64,000 nucleotides of DNA from Pleurotus ostreatus/Saccharomyces cerevisiae fusant. Its lineage: Eukaryota > Opisthokonta. The translations under genes were made by a program, and so were the position numbers. The notes under the pieces are model-generated. The model saw only the letters and a list, made by a program, of their open reading frames with translations. It did no database searches and was not told the DNA's origin. The stretch is from NCBI GenBank assembly GCA_024196135.1, contig JAMQCK010000001.1, positions 434,001-498,000 on the forward strand. The letters are read 5' to 3'. Below, one piece after another: positions 11,722 through 24,321 of the stretch. Every line of letters begins with the position of its first letter. Within the stretch, counting starts at the first letter, position 1.

Positions 11722-12630
11722 GGCGCGGGGTGGAGGGACGATACATGGTCAGGCGCCGGGGTGGGGATCTCTTGGACTCCACATACGTGCAGCATGAGGA
11801 CGGCCTGTCTTCCCCGAATGAGACTGAGCCGGACATTCAGTGAAGAACAAAGGATGCGAAAGGATTCATGCGAGGGCCTCTACTACATGTACACACTATC
11901 TACTACCTGTCCTCAGCGCACACTAGAGAGTGGCCGCCTAGGCCTACAGAGTCTATATGGATTCCAGGATGAATGGGATGTATTTCAGACGCTTCTGCGA
12001 TTACAGCATTCCGGGGTGAGAAGGGGGTGGCTATGGCCGTCATCGGAGCACAACTCGAAGAATAGTCTGCTTCGTCTAGCCCGGGCAATTTGCTGGCAAT
12101 TGGAAAGGCGTGGGCGGGACGGATGTCAGATGAAGGCCACTTGGCAAGAGGCAAGCAAATTTGGCTATCGGGCTGCTTGGCCTGCGCGCATGTACAGTGA
12201 GGCCGGAGGTGATGTCCCTCGATGACCTCAGCCTGAAGTTGTTCATGATGGGCAACACGATGTGTAGCAACGGGTGCGAGGCCGCACAATACGTTCAACG
12301 GAGACCACAGCGGCCGAATAGAAGGGCCTCGTTCGCGGCGCTCTCACAAACGCTCTTCCTCCGTGTGCGGGCCAGCGCATCCCGCATGAAGATTTCCAGC
12401 TGCTGCGCCGCGACAGCGCGGTCACAGCCGCCGAAATTATCACATGTACCCCCTTTTCAGCGCGAATTTGCCAATTTCCAGGCCATCCGTATGCCAGATT
12501 AGGCAGTAAAGCGTGACGGATTCCGCAAATTTTGATTTCGAGGAACCCGCCGTTACATCATCGCCACCCAGCCAAACACGAACCATCACCACCAAGGGCG
12601 TTCCTCGCTCTCCCTTCTCCCACCACTACG
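11722..12630. other. intergenic, upstream of glucan synthase
   Basis: About 0.9 kb with no supported gene. It should contain the 3' end of the preceding gene and the FKS promoter and 5' UTR. The open frames here have no motifs and no consistent splice sites. Confidence 0.5.
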
Positions 12631-15600
12631 ATGCCGAGGCCGGGCGGCACCAGCGCAGAAGGCGGCTACGCATCATCGCCGTCGATGGAGACGACCCCCA
12701 GCGATCCCTTCGGAACCGCGAACGGCGCGCCCCGCCGCTACTATGACAATGATTCTGAGGAGTACGGACCTGGTCGCAGAGACACCTACGCGTCCGACAG
12801 CAGCAATCAGGGCCTCACAGACCCGGGCTACTACGACCAGAACGGCGCCTATGATCCCTATCGTGCGTGCGGGTGTGCAGCAACGATGATGACGCAGCTG
12901 ACTTTCCCACCCAACACCAGCGACCGGGGACACCGATTCCGACGGCGACGTCTACGGCCAGCGGTATGGACCCTCAGCAGAGTCGCTCGGCACCCACAAG
13001 TTTGGCCATTCCGATTCATCCACGCCGACTTTTGTCGATTACAGCGCATCCTCCGGCGGGAGGGACTCTTACCCTGCATGGACCGCCGAACGCAACATCC
13101 CGCTCTCCAAGGAGGAGATCGAGGACATCTTCCTCGATTTGACGCAGAAGTTTGGCTTTCAGCGGGACTCTATGCGGAACATGGTACGTGGCGTATGCCC
13201 CTGTGCGGCGTTCTGAGGCCTAACGTCTTCCGCCAGTTCGATTTCACCATGCAGTTGCTTGACAGCCGAGCGTCTCGTATGACACCTAACCAGGCGCTCC
13301 TCACCCTCCACGCCGACTACATTGGTGGCCAGCATGCGAACTACCGGAAGTGGTACTTCGCGGCGCAGCTTGACCTTGACGACGCCGTGGGACAAACTCA
13401 GAACCCGGGTCTCAACCGCCTCAAGTCCACTCGCGGATCGGGCAAGCGACCACGCCATGAAAAGTCGCTGAACACGGCGCTGGAGCGCTGGCGGCAAGCC
13501 ATGAATAACATGTCGCAGTATGACCGCTTACGCCAGATCGCGCTCTACCTGCTTTGTTGGGGCGAAGCGGCACAAGTGCGATTCATGCCCGAGTGCTTGT
13601 GCTTCATCTTCAAGTGCGCCGACGACTACTACCGCTCGCCGGAGTGCCAGAACCGGATGGAGCCAGTACCGGAGGGCCTCTACCTGAGGACCGTCGTCAA
13701 GCCGCTCTACAGATTCGTCCGGGATCAAGGCTACGAGGTGGTGGAGGGGAAATTTGTACGGCGGGAACGGGATCACGACCAAATCATTGGTTACGATGAC
13801 GTGAATCAGCTGTTCTGGTACCCGGAAGGAATTGCCCGTATAGTCCTTTCGGACAAGGTGAGCACTTGCGTGCATCTTCTGTCACATACAGGGCCTAAAT
13901 GTCGAACAGAGTCGTCTGGTCGACCTTCCCCCGGCACAACGCTTCATGAAGTTCGACCGCATCGAGTGGAATCGCGTCTTCTTCAAGACGTTCTACGAGA
14001 CTCGGTCCTTCACGCATCTTCTGGTCGACTTCAACCGCATCTGGGTCGTGCACATCGCTCTCTACTTCTTCTACACTGCATACAACTCTCCTACGATCTA
14101 CGCTATCAACGGTAACACGCCGACGTCTCTGGCTTGGAGCGCGACTGCGCTCGGCGGTGCGGTTGCGACAGGTATCATGATCCTCGCCACGATCGCCGAG
14201 TTCTCGCACATCCCCACGACATGGAACAACACCTCGCATTTGACACGCCGACTCGCCTTCCTCCTAGTCACGCTAGGCCTCACATGTGGTCCGACGTTCT
14301 ACGTCGCGATTGCAGAGAGCAGCGGGAGCGGCGGCTCTTTGGCGTTGATCCTCGGCATCGTCCAGTTCTTCATCTCCGTCGTGGCCACTGCGCTCTTCAC
14401 TATCATGCCTTCCGGTCGCATGTTCGGCGACCGTGTAGCAGGCAAGAGTCGCAAGTACCTCGCCAGCCAGACGTTCACGGCCAGCTACCCGTCGTTGCCC
14501 AAGCACCAGCGGTTCGCCTCCCTCCTGATGTGGTTCCTCATCTTCGGATGCAAGTTAACGGAGAGTTACTTCTTCTTGACGCTGTCCTTCCGCGACCCCA
14601 TCCGCGTCATGGTCGGCATGAAGATTCAGAACTGTGAGGACAAGATCTTCGGCAGCGGCCTTTGCAGGAATCACGCAGCGTTCACCCTCACGATCATGTA
14701 CATCATGGACCTCGTCTTGTTCTTCCTCGACACCTTCCTTTGGTATGTCATCTGGAACTCGGTTTTCAGTATCGCACGCTCCTTCGTACTCGGCCTTTCG
14801 ATCTGGACACCGTGGAGGGACATTTTCCAGCGCCTGCCGAAGCGCATCTACGCGAAGCTGCTGGCTACTGGCGACATGGAGGTCAAGTACAAGCCCAAGG
14901 TATGCGCTGAGCTCGTCGTCAACCCATGCAATGCTAACACGCCCGCAGGTCCTGGTCTCGCAAATCTGGAACGCCATCATCATCTCCATGTACCGCGAGC
15001 ACCTGCTCTCCATTGAGCACGTCCAGAAGCTCCTGTACCACCAAGTCGACACTGGCGAGGCTGGCAAGCGGAGTCTCCGTGCGCCGCCGTTCTTCGTCGC
15101 GCAGGGCAGCAGCGGCGGTTCGGGCGAGTTCTTCCCGCCTGGAAGCGAGGCCGAGCGTCGTATCTCTTTCTTCGCGCAGTCTCTCTCTACGGAGATCCCT
15201 CAGCCCATCCCGGTCGACGCCATGCCGACGTTCACGGTGCTTACGCCCCACTACAGCGAGAAGGTACATGCTCCCCTTGTAGCCACATGACATCAGCTGA
15301 CTGTCGTGCACAGATCCTTCTCTCGCTCCGTGAGATTATCCGCGAGGAGGATCAGAACACCCGCGTTACGTTGCTCGAGTACCTGAAGCAGCTTCATCCG
15401 GTCGAGTGGGAGAACTTCGTCAAGGACACCAAGATCTTGGCTGAGGAGTCCGCTATGTTCAACGGCCCGAGTCCTTTCGGCAACGACGAGAAGGGCCAGT
15501 CCAAGATGGACGACCTTCCGTTCTACTGCATCGGTTTCAAGAGCGCCGCGCCCGAGTACACCCTCCGCACCCGTATCTGGGCGTCCCTGCGCGCGCAAAC

Positions 15601-18598
15601 GCTGTACCGCACGGTCTCCGGCATGATGAACTACGCAAAGGCGATCAAGCTGCTTTACCGCGTCGAGAACCCCGAGGTCGTACAGCAGTTCGGCGGCAAC
15701 ACGGACAAGCTCGAGCGCGAGTTGGAGCGGATGGCCCGTCGGAAGTTCAAGTTCTTGGTGTCCATGCAGCGCTACTCGAAGTTCAACAAGGAGGAGCACG
15801 AGAACGCCGAGTTCTTGCTTCGCGCGTACCCGGACCTGCAGATTGCGTACCTCGAGGAAGAGCCTCCCCGCAAGGAGGGCGGGGACCCGCGCATCTTCTC
15901 TGCCCTCGTCGACGGCCACAGCGACATCATCCCGGAGACCGGCAAACGGCGTCCCAAGTTCCGCATCGAGCTGCCCGGTAACCCCATTCTCGGTGACGGC
16001 AAGTCGGACAACCAGAACCACGCCATCGTCTTCTACCGCGGCGAGTACCTTCAGCTCATCGACGCCAACCAGGACAATTACCTCGAGGAGTGCTTGAAGA
16101 TCCGTAATGTGCTCGCCGAGTTCGAGGAGTACGACGTCTCGAGCCAAAGTCCGTACGCCCAGTGGAGTGTCAAGGAGTTCAAGCGCTCCCCGGTCGCCAT
16201 CGTCGGTGCACGCGAGTACATCTTCTCGGAGCACATCGGTATCCTCGGTGACTTGGCGGCTGGCAAGGAACAGACGTTCGGTACGCTCACGGCCCGCAAC
16301 AATGCCTTCCTCGGCGGCAAGCTGCACTACGGTCACCCGGATTTCCTCAACGCTCTTTACATGAACACGCGCGGTGGTGTATCCAAGGCGCAGAAGGGTC
16401 TCCATCTCAACGAGGATATCTACGCCGGTATGAACGCGGTCGGTCGCGGTGGACGCATCAAGCACAGCGAGTATTACCAGTGCGGCAAAGGTCGTGACCT
16501 CGGCTTCGGCACCATCTTGAACTTCCAGACCAAGATCGGTACGGGTATGGGCGAGCAGATCCTCTCGCGCGAGTACTACTACCTCGGAACCCAATTGCCC
16601 ATCGACCGCTTCCTCACGTTCTACTACGCGCATCCGGGTTTCCAGATCAACAACATGCTGGTTATCCTCTCCGTGCAGGTGTTCATCGTCACGAGTAAGT
16701 TCATCCCATATCGTTCGCCTGACCACAGCGTCTGACGATCTTCCAGTGGTCTTCCTTGGTACCTTAAAGTCTTCGGTCACGATTTGCAAGTACACGTCCA
16801 GCGGCCAGTACATCGGCGGGCAGTCCGGTTGCTACAACCTCGTCCCGGTCTTCCAGTGGATCGAGCGCTGCATCATCAGCATCTTCTTAGTGTTCATGAT
16901 CGCTTTCATGCCGCTCTTCCTGCAAGGTAAGAGATCGTTTACCTGCGGAAGGGCTTGTGCTAATCATTGTCTCAGAACTCGTCGAGCGTGGTACCTGGAG
17001 CGCCATCTGGCGTCTGCTCAAGCAGTTCATGTCTTTGTCGCCCGTCTTCGAGGTTTTCTCCACCCAGATCCAGACGCACTCCGTACTCAGCAACTTGACC
17101 TTCGGTGGTGCGCGTTACATCGCTACCGGTCGTGGGTTCGCCACCAGTCGCATCAGCTTCAGCATCTTGTTCTCGCGTTTCGCAGGCCCGAGTATCTACC
17201 TCGGCATGCGCACGCTCATCATGCTGCTCTACGTGACTTTGACGATTTGGACGCCATGGGTCATTTACTTCTGGGTCTCCATCCTTTCGCTCTGCATTGC
17301 GCCGTTCTTGTTCAACCCGCATCAATTCGTATTCTCGGACTTCCTCATTGACTACAGGTATGCCGAGAGCGCGACGTTGCTCGACCTTGGCTAACTCATT
17401 ATATAGGGAATACCTGCGGTGGATGTCGCGTGGTAACTCCCGGTCGCACAACAACTCCTGGATCGGCTACTGTCGGTTGTCGCGCACGATGATTACTGGG
17501 TACAAGAAGAAGAAGCTGGGCCACCCGTCGGAGAAGCTGTCCGGCGACGTTCCTCGTGCAGGCTGGCGCGCCGTCTTGTTTTCGGAGATCATCTTCCCGG
17601 CCTGCATGGCGATCCTGTTCATCATCGCCTACATGTTCGTCAAGTCGTTCCCCCTCGATGGCAAGCAGCCTCCCTCCGGCCTCGTTCGCATCGCCGTTGT
17701 GTCTATCGGCCCCATCGTGTGGAATGCCGCCATCCTATTGGCGCTCTTCCTTGTGTCATTATTCCTCGGCCCCATGCTCGACCCGGTCTTCCCCCTCTTT
17801 GGTTCCGTCATGGCCTTCATCGCGCATTTCCTCGGCACTATCGGAATGATTGGGTTCTTTGAGTTCCTGGTATGCGTCCATACCTTTCATTCTACTTAAC
17901 CTGTCTAACAAACCCCACAGTGGTTCCTCGAGTCCTGGGAGGCGTCGCATGCCGTGCTAGGTCTCATCGCCGTCATCTCCATTCAGCGCGCCATCCACAA
18001 GATCCTCATTGCCGTCTTCCTCAGTCGTGAGTTCAAGCACGACGAGACCAACAGGGCTTGGTGGACTGGTCGCTGGTATGGCCGTGGCCTCGGCACGCAC
18101 GCCATGTCGCAGCCGGCGCGTGAATTCGTCGTCAAGATCATCGAGTTGTCGCTTTGGAGCTCGGATCTCATCCTCGGCCACATCCTGCTGTTCATGCTTA
18201 CTCCCGCCGTCCTCATCCCGTACTTCGACCGCTTGCACGCCATGATGCTCTGTACGTCGTGTCTCCTTGCTTGTGTTGATCATACTCTTACCCCCTCGTA
18301 GTCTGGCTGCGTCCCTCGAAGCAAATCCGCGCGCCTCTGTACTCTATCAAGCAGAAGAGGCAAAGACGCTGGATTGTTCGTGTTCAGTGCCTCATGCTAT
18401 CAGTCCTTGCTAACGCCTTCATATAGATCATGAAGTACGGTACTGTATACGTTACCGTCATCGCGATCTTCGTCGCGCTCATCGCGCTTCGTGAGTTCCC
18501 TTGCTATCTCTCGTACCTGAGCATCGCTGACCCCATTCCCAGCCCTTGTCTTCCGACACACTCTAAAGGTCGAGTGCTCCCTTTGCGACAGCTTGTAA
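12631..18598 (+). CDS. FKS1: 1,3-beta-glucan synthase catalytic subunit
   Basis: Thirteen exons encode 1783 residues: 12631-12862, 12921-13183, 13237-13857, 13910-14899, 14949-15263, 15314-16694, 16747-16926, 16976-17357, 17407-17869, 17921-18251, 18302-18375, 18427-18490, 18543-18598. The enzyme is a plasma-membrane complex subunit that polymerises UDP-glucose into the main wall glucan and is activated by Rho1. The N-terminus is acidic and disordered. The FKS1 domain-1 region follows ([20 protein letters not shown]), then the first helix cluster with [15 protein letters not shown]. The large cytosolic catalytic part contains [36 protein letters not shown] and [13 protein letters not shown]. 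The second helix cluster ends in a short tail ECSLCDSL. Length is normal for the family. The ATG at 12631 is the first good start in frame with conserved sequence. The last three exons are only 74, 64 and 56 nt. Confidence 0.97.
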
Positions 18599-19170
18599 TA
18601 TCGGACTCGTATATATCTAGACTTCTCCGCACCATGTGTAGCTGACGCTTGGGTATACTTCGCGGTGCCGAGCTAATTGTCGACGGACATTCTCCATCGT
18701 TGAGTGCAGCGACCTCGGGTGGTTTACGACACGGACACTTTTCATTGTACCCTCTACGAATGCAAGAACTCTCTTACGACCAGTACCTATGTGCTAAGCC
18801 GTCGCCTGTTCAGGATCATACATACATACGTTTCTAGATACCTTACAGTTAGGCCTATTCAGGGAGAGTCTGCATAAAATCCCGAGACGTGGACAAATAT
18901 TTGTTCGACGGTGCGATCAGAGTAAGACTTGCCTCTTTCGCTACCGTTCGCAGCGCCAACCTGGCGGAGCCGGATGTCCTTCAGTCTCCAGAACGCGAGC
19001 CCATCGGACCTTCACGGTCCTATGGAGATGCCGACTCCAGTGTGAGTAAGCTCGAGGGTGCAGTACTAAAGCCAGATGACTAGCGCAACGCGGGACCACG
19101 GTCACGTCGAACAGCGGGGAAACACCACGAACCGCGCCCACGGCGGCCATACACCTTGTCCGCAACCTCG
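18599..19170. other. intergenic, no gene seen
   Basis: 3' flank of the glucan synthase and upstream region of the next gene. Only short, motif-free ORFs are present. Confidence 0.5.
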
Positions 19171-19746
19171 ATGCGCCTCGGTATCGCGCTCTACTACATC
19201 GGCGTCGACGCCGCACACTGGGCGCTCGTCCTGACCCCGTCTGACTGGCACGCCCCGCGGTGCAGTGTCTACCAGATCGTGCGCATCAGCGGCGACCGCT
19301 GGAGGCAGCACCTCAGCATTGTCCCCCTCCCCAACGCACCTGAGTTCCGCGGAATCATCGAGCTCATTGCTGTCGACGATCTGCCCGGGCCGGAGAGTCA
19401 GCCATATCCCTGGGACGACTCCTCAGACGACGAGTCCGCGCGACTATGGGAGATCTGCGACCGGGTCATTCGCGAGCATGCGAAGGACGCGAACGAACCA
19501 GCGAAGAGGAAAGTTATACCTGGGCCTCATGGATGGACATGTGCGGCTTGGGTCTTAGATGTGTTGATGGATCTGGAGGATATTGGGATCTTTGACTTGC
19601 CGCTAGAGATAACATGGGCAAGCATATATAGCGACGTTGTAGCGACGGGATGGATTCTGCGGGACCTGTACGAGGACGCAAGACCTTTCCCCGTGCTGAG
19701 ATTGGTGAGCCCTCGCCATGGTGGCGCGAACGAAGTGCGAATCTAA
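19171..19746 (+). CDS. unknown protein, single-exon model
   Basis: An ATG at 19171 opens 191 codons to a TAA at 19744-19746. The protein is acidic, rich in Trp and Asp, with LYYIGVDAAHWALVLTP near the N-terminus and HGWTCAAWVLDVLMDLED near the C-terminus. This layout (an H-W-A-L strand early, a C-x-x-W helix late) recalls small uncharacterised proteins common in basidiomycetes, but I cannot name the family. An alternative 3' end exists: a GTGAGC donor at 19705 with a TAG acceptor at 19759 would replace the last dozen residues by three. No signal peptide or membrane segment is seen. Confidence 0.55.
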   Translation: MRLGIALYYIGVDAAHWALVLTPSDWHAPRCSVYQIVRISGDRWRQHLSIVPLPNAPEFRGIIELIAVDDLPGPESQPYPWDDSSDDESARLWEICDRVIREHAKDANEPAKRKVIPGPHGWTCAAWVLDVLMDLEDIGIFDLPLEITWASIYSDVVATGWILRDLYEDARPFPVLRLVSPRHGGANEVRI

Positions 19747-20319
19747 TCTGCACCCTAGGGTCTTTCTTGACGGGCCACATTCAGCGTAAGCTTTCTGGAC
19801 GATGCTCGTTCCCACCGCGCAGATCACCCCTATACGAGGTACGTCGCAATTCCCCATACCTCCCAAAGATCGTGCAACTTAGCGACTAACTCATTGCACA
19901 GCGCCATCGACGACGACTGACCGGCTATGCTGCGTTCAGGCTGTCTATCGAGCGCTATCCGTCTCGCGAAGGCAGATAGGATTGTGGAGACCCATTCAAG
20001 ATCCTGGTAAATAGTAACTACATTGGATGAAGAGCCTCAGACGCGACTGGCTAGTAGGTAAATACAGAATGTAGGATTGCACAGCGTGCTTTGTTGATTG
20101 AGAGAATACGACGAGCCGACCGCCTGCCCACCGCGGCATGTCCTGCACGTCCACGCCTGAGCAAGCGAGAGGGTCCGTGCTTGAGCGAGCGAGAATACAC
20201 GCCTAAGGGAACGAGCAGACGCGTGGTCACCATATACACCGTCCTCCGGGTCTCCGCGACCTCCCACCACCGCGAAGACATTGCTATACACATTGGATCG
20301 TCGAAATTCGTCAGGCCGT
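19747..20319. other. convergent intergenic region
   Basis: Lies between the 3' ends of the unknown gene (plus) and the kinase (minus). No gene is supported. Confidence 0.5.
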
Positions 20320-22568
20320 CTACTTCTTCTGACCCTCGTCGAGGCTGACGCTCGCCAGCTTCGAGGAGATGTCCTCGTGGTCGTGCGCGCTGATATCGTC
20401 CGACGCCTGTGGATGAGTGTAAGCAATGGGACCGCAGGAACGCAAACCCGGGAGCAGTGTGCAAACTCGCCTTGACAGCATCGCGCACCTCCTTCTCCTT
20501 CAACGTCAAGTCCGTCGTCGACTCCGTCTCCATGTTGTGCGAGTGGGTGATCGTGGACTCCTCCATGATCTCCCGCGCAGACTCTTCCTTGTACTTCTTC
20601 AGGTTCTCCGACAGCTCCGCCGCGTCCTTGTCAAGCCCGCTGCTCGCGAGCATCGTCATGCGGTTGAGCGCCTTGATGCTGAACGCGGCCTTCTTCCACA
20701 GCTGCTTCGCGTTGAACGCCTTCTTGACGTGCGGCAGGAGATCGACCGGGCCCTCTTTGTCCGTGACGAAGTGCGCGGTCGGGTCGGAGAGCCACTGGGA
20801 GGTATGGTCAATCATTGTTCGACAAAGGTGGAGCATCGAGGAGAGGGTAGGTTAAAGAGATAAGTCCAGTCCAGCATAGCTTACCTTGTGCTGCAGCGCC
20901 TCCGCCGCTGTTGGCCGGTTCGTCGGGTCGATGGTCAAGCACTGCGTCACAAAGTCCTTCGCCGTACTCGATACGTTCTCCCAGTACTCCTCAGGCTCGA
21001 ACTTGTAGTCGCCAGCAATGATCGCCTCCATCTCGAGCTGCTGCGAGTCGCGGTCGAAGGGAGTGTAGCCAGCGAGCAGGAAGTACGTGATGACACCCAT
21101 CGCCCAGATATCGACCGGTTTGCTGTGGCCAGCTGGAGTTTAGATGAGCATTCATTCAACTTGAAAGTTCGTGGCAACGGTTGATGGTCGAATCGGTGAA
21201 GTGAATGAAGGAAACGTACTCTTCTTGAAGATTTCAGGGGCCATGTACTTTTAGGGGAGGTCAGTTGCCTTCTCCACGATGGAAACGGGGGATGGCTGAC
21301 GCACCCCGGGCGTCCCGCAGATTTCGGTGAGCATGTTCAACTTCTCTTCCTCCATAACGCGACTCAAGCCAAAGTCGGCGATCATGATATCGGCGTCCTC
21401 TGCTTGCGTGCGGAAGAGCAAATTCTCGGGCTTGAGGTCTAAGGGGTATATTTAGCAGGGTGAAGCAAGGATCGTAGAGGCTTTACTAGCTTTACACTAG
21501 CAAGCACGATAACAGGGGCGATGGGACGAGAATTGCGTACCTCGGTGGACGATACCGCAGTCATGGATGTACTTGACAGCCTGCAGGATAGTGCGGACGA
21601 GATTGGCGGCGTCCCTGTCGGTTCGTTGTGTATACTCGGTTCTGTAATCGCGCGATGGGTACGTACGCCTCGTAGTAGTTGCCCTTCGCGCATATCCTGT
21701 CGAACAGCTCGCCACCCGTGCACAGATCGAAGCAGAGATAGAGGTTGTGCGTCGTCTGAGCAAACCGCGTCAACACCGCGTTTCCATCTCTTTACGCGAG
21801 CTGCGCACCTCAAAATAGTCGTGCAGGGTGACTATGTTCTTATGCCCGCTCGAGATGCGCTTGAGGACAGCGATCTCGTTGCGCACCTGTGCATTCGTGG
21901 CGTGAGCGAGGCTGTGATCACCGTGCAGTGTGCGCCACGCACCATGTGCTCGCGCCCCTGCATGAGCTTCTTGTTGATGACCTTGCAAGCATAGTATTTG
22001 CCGGTGTGGATATGAATGGCCTCCTTCACGATGGCGTACGTCCCGCTCCCGAGCGTCTTGCCTGTGCGGTACTGGGAGGGCGGTGAACAAGGCGATCAGC
22101 GCGTCTATCGATGCGCGCGCACCTGGCACGGGACTGTCGTCTGCGGCATCTCAAGGTAGCTCTTCGGGCGCGGCGGGGGCGGTTTCTGGGGCGGAGGTGT
22201 GAGCGGGGGAGGAGACGGAGGTTCAGGACAAGTCGCGACGCGAGCGACGACGATACACAATTCAAAATAGGGATGCGTGGCTGTGACGCCGGCGCTTGAT
22301 GCGTCCGGGTGCTCTCTCTCACCTGAACTTCGCGCTTTTCTACCCGCGTCCTTTCGCAATGCCTACTGATGTCCTCGGCACTGCTATTGCTACCTGGTGT
22401 GACGGCCGTGATGGCGGCGAAGGCGGACGCGGACGCAACAGAGATCGTCTTCAGCGACCGCGAGCCCTTCGAATCCGAGGCCTCAGAACTGCTCCGGCTG
22501 CTGTCGTGCTTTATAGTCGAACTAGGCCTGCTGCCGTGGCCGCTTCGACGACTCTGTTGCGCGCCCAT
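20320..22568 (-). CDS. calcium/calmodulin-dependent protein kinase I-like
   Basis: Eleven exons (22568-22323, 22185-22123, 22071-21943, 21886-21809, 21755-21667, 21614-21541, 21438-21305, 21247-21220, 21132-20885, 20794-20471, 20406-20320) give 499 residues. The Ser/Thr kinase domain starts at about residue 104: YRTGKTLGSGTYAIV (glycine loop), YYACKVI (lysine), CGIVHRDLKPENLL (catalytic loop), IADFGLSRVM (DFG), CGTPGYMAPEIF and VDIWAMGVITYFLLAGYTPF. After the kinase comes WLSDPTAHF and a basic segment, AKQLWKKAAFSIKALNRM, placed like the autoinhibitory/calmodulin-binding region of CaMKI. The start MGAQQSRR fits the N-myristoylation consensus (Gly2, Ser6), which suggests membrane attachment. 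The last intron (20407-20470) uses an unusual GC donor, AAG/GCGAGT. ATG at 22568 was chosen because the frame upstream has no earlier ATG. Confidence 0.92.
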
Positions 22569-23309
22569 TGCCGGGAGGTGAGTGTTATACAAGGATGTGT
22601 GGCGACGAGCTCGCGAGAGACTAGCGAAGAGAATTCATTTTGCGCTCCTCTGCCGCCTTTAAAAGACCCACTGCCACGAGCCGGGCGCGCGGCTGGGCTG
22701 TGTTGATGTGGCTGAGCGGGTCTTGCCTTGGGCTCTTCGAACTCCCTCATACATTGAGCGCTATTCTGCCGACGCCCGCCGATGCGCAGGTATCGCTTCG
22801 CAGGCACTTCCGACAATAACTCGGCGATGCATGAGGACAAGAACGTACGTCAACGGCACCTCGGGAGACTTTCAATGTATTTATGCGTCAGCTCTATCAA
22901 GAGATAGGGTCCGCTGCTGCAGGGTAGATTTGTGGCCCATCTCTCGATGCTTCTGACACTGCACACCCTTGTCTTCTTCGCTTTCGAATCCTCAGCTGCA
23001 CAGCAGGAAGCTGCGTCTCGTCATGTTGCTTCGAGCTCTGACACTTCTGCTATGGCGATTCAGATCGATCTACCGCCTCCTTTGAGCTCTATACTTTACC
23101 TTATGGGCCGAATCAGCCTTGCACAATATAACTTATATTCGTAGCGTTGACTGCTTGCCCGTACATGCGGTCCAGATTGTGGAAGCAGGTGGGTCATAAT
23201 GGGTCATGAATCATTGGCGCCCGACCCGATAGGTAGATAGCATTGTGTCGCAAGTGCATCGATGGGCTGCACGGTAAGACAAGTGAGCAAAAACCAAAAA
23301 TTAGTTCAA
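22569..23309. other. intergenic, kinase promoter side
   Basis: About 0.74 kb without a supported gene, between the kinase start and the tRNA. Confidence 0.5.
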
Positions 23310-23382
23310 TGGCATGACCGTGGATTGAACACGGGACCTTCAGAACTTCAGTCTGCTGCTCTCCCAGCTGAGCTATCACGCC
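23310..23382 (-). tRNA. tRNA-Phe (GAA)
   Basis: On the minus strand a 73-nt cloverleaf folds without an intron. The acceptor stem pairs GGCGTGA with TCATGCC plus discriminator A. The D arm is GCTC...GAGC. The anticodon arm has loop CTGAAGT with anticodon GAA, and the first pair of its stem is G-A. The T arm is CCGTG TTCAATC CACGG. A TTTTT run just downstream on the minus strand (around 23296-23300) fits a Pol III terminator. Confidence 0.93.
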
Positions 23383-24321
23383 GATAAAAGTGACCCCTGA
23401 AGTGCTGCCCCGGTGCTATGGTCATCTCTGATAATACGCCCTTCACAATGCTCAAAATTGCTCTTGTACCAAACAATTAGATGAACAAGCAATGAAGCTT
23501 GCCATACACTGACTTGGCCACTCAGGATTGCTAGTCAAGAGAGACCTTGCAAAGAATTAACCATTCCACGAGCACGATTGTACAAGCTACAATACACGCG
23601 CGCAGCTAAACGTACGATTGCATTGGCTCCCTTCACTCACAGACTTTGTGGCCTCGCCCAGTCACAACAATAACCTTGTCGTCGATACCACTGGCAATGA
23701 AGACGACGCCTCCGTCTCGCTCGTCACGTACACTTGCGCCACGCTTCCTCCTCCTCAGTCAGCGTTGTTCCGGACTCAGGCGGAGGCCCGACGCACTTCG
23801 CACAGCCATTGTCAGTGGAAGACCGCGTTGATGCAATTGAAGCGAGCGCAGATGCTCTTTCAGCACCTCGGCGCTGATGTTTGGTGTCGCTGAGATTGTA
23901 ACAAAAAATCGGCCCAGTCCTGGTCATCCTGAGAGCATTGTCATACATGGGCTGTCATATACGACTGCTTATACACACTTCTCCCATCTTCACGCACTGC
24001 ACATCTCAAGATCCCCAAGTCGAACCATGATCACCCATAGGCGCCCACTCGCACATGACCTACCCACGTGTTCCACGTGCCCGCCCGCCGTCGGTCGCAA
24101 AGTATCTCACCACTTTGCGCATTTTCCCCAACCCTTCAAAAAGCTCGTTCGAGGCTTGCCGCGCTCCTTGTTTCCCGTTCTCGCCTGCGCGCTTCCTGCC
24201 TGCTTGACGCTTCGCTGCCGTCTAGTCGACACTCCAGGCGCCCCCGCATCCTTCCAGGCGCTACACGGACCCCCCACCACCGCTACATCCCCACGTTACA
24301 CGGGATAGCGCACCCCGCACC
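23383..24321. other. intergenic, upstream of ERG25
   Basis: About 0.9 kb. No gene is supported. The half next to ERG25 is pyrimidine-rich and probably contains its promoter and 5' UTR. Confidence 0.5.

Noticed and set aside
11761..12225. 154-codon plus-strand ORF upstream of FKS1
   Set aside because: No motif and no support; it overlaps minus-strand frames of equal quality, and its position fits the FKS1 promoter.
15293..16813. 506-codon open frame antisense to glucan synthase
   Set aside because: It mirrors the GC-rich third codon positions of the FKS1 catalytic exon; the sense frame is strongly conserved.
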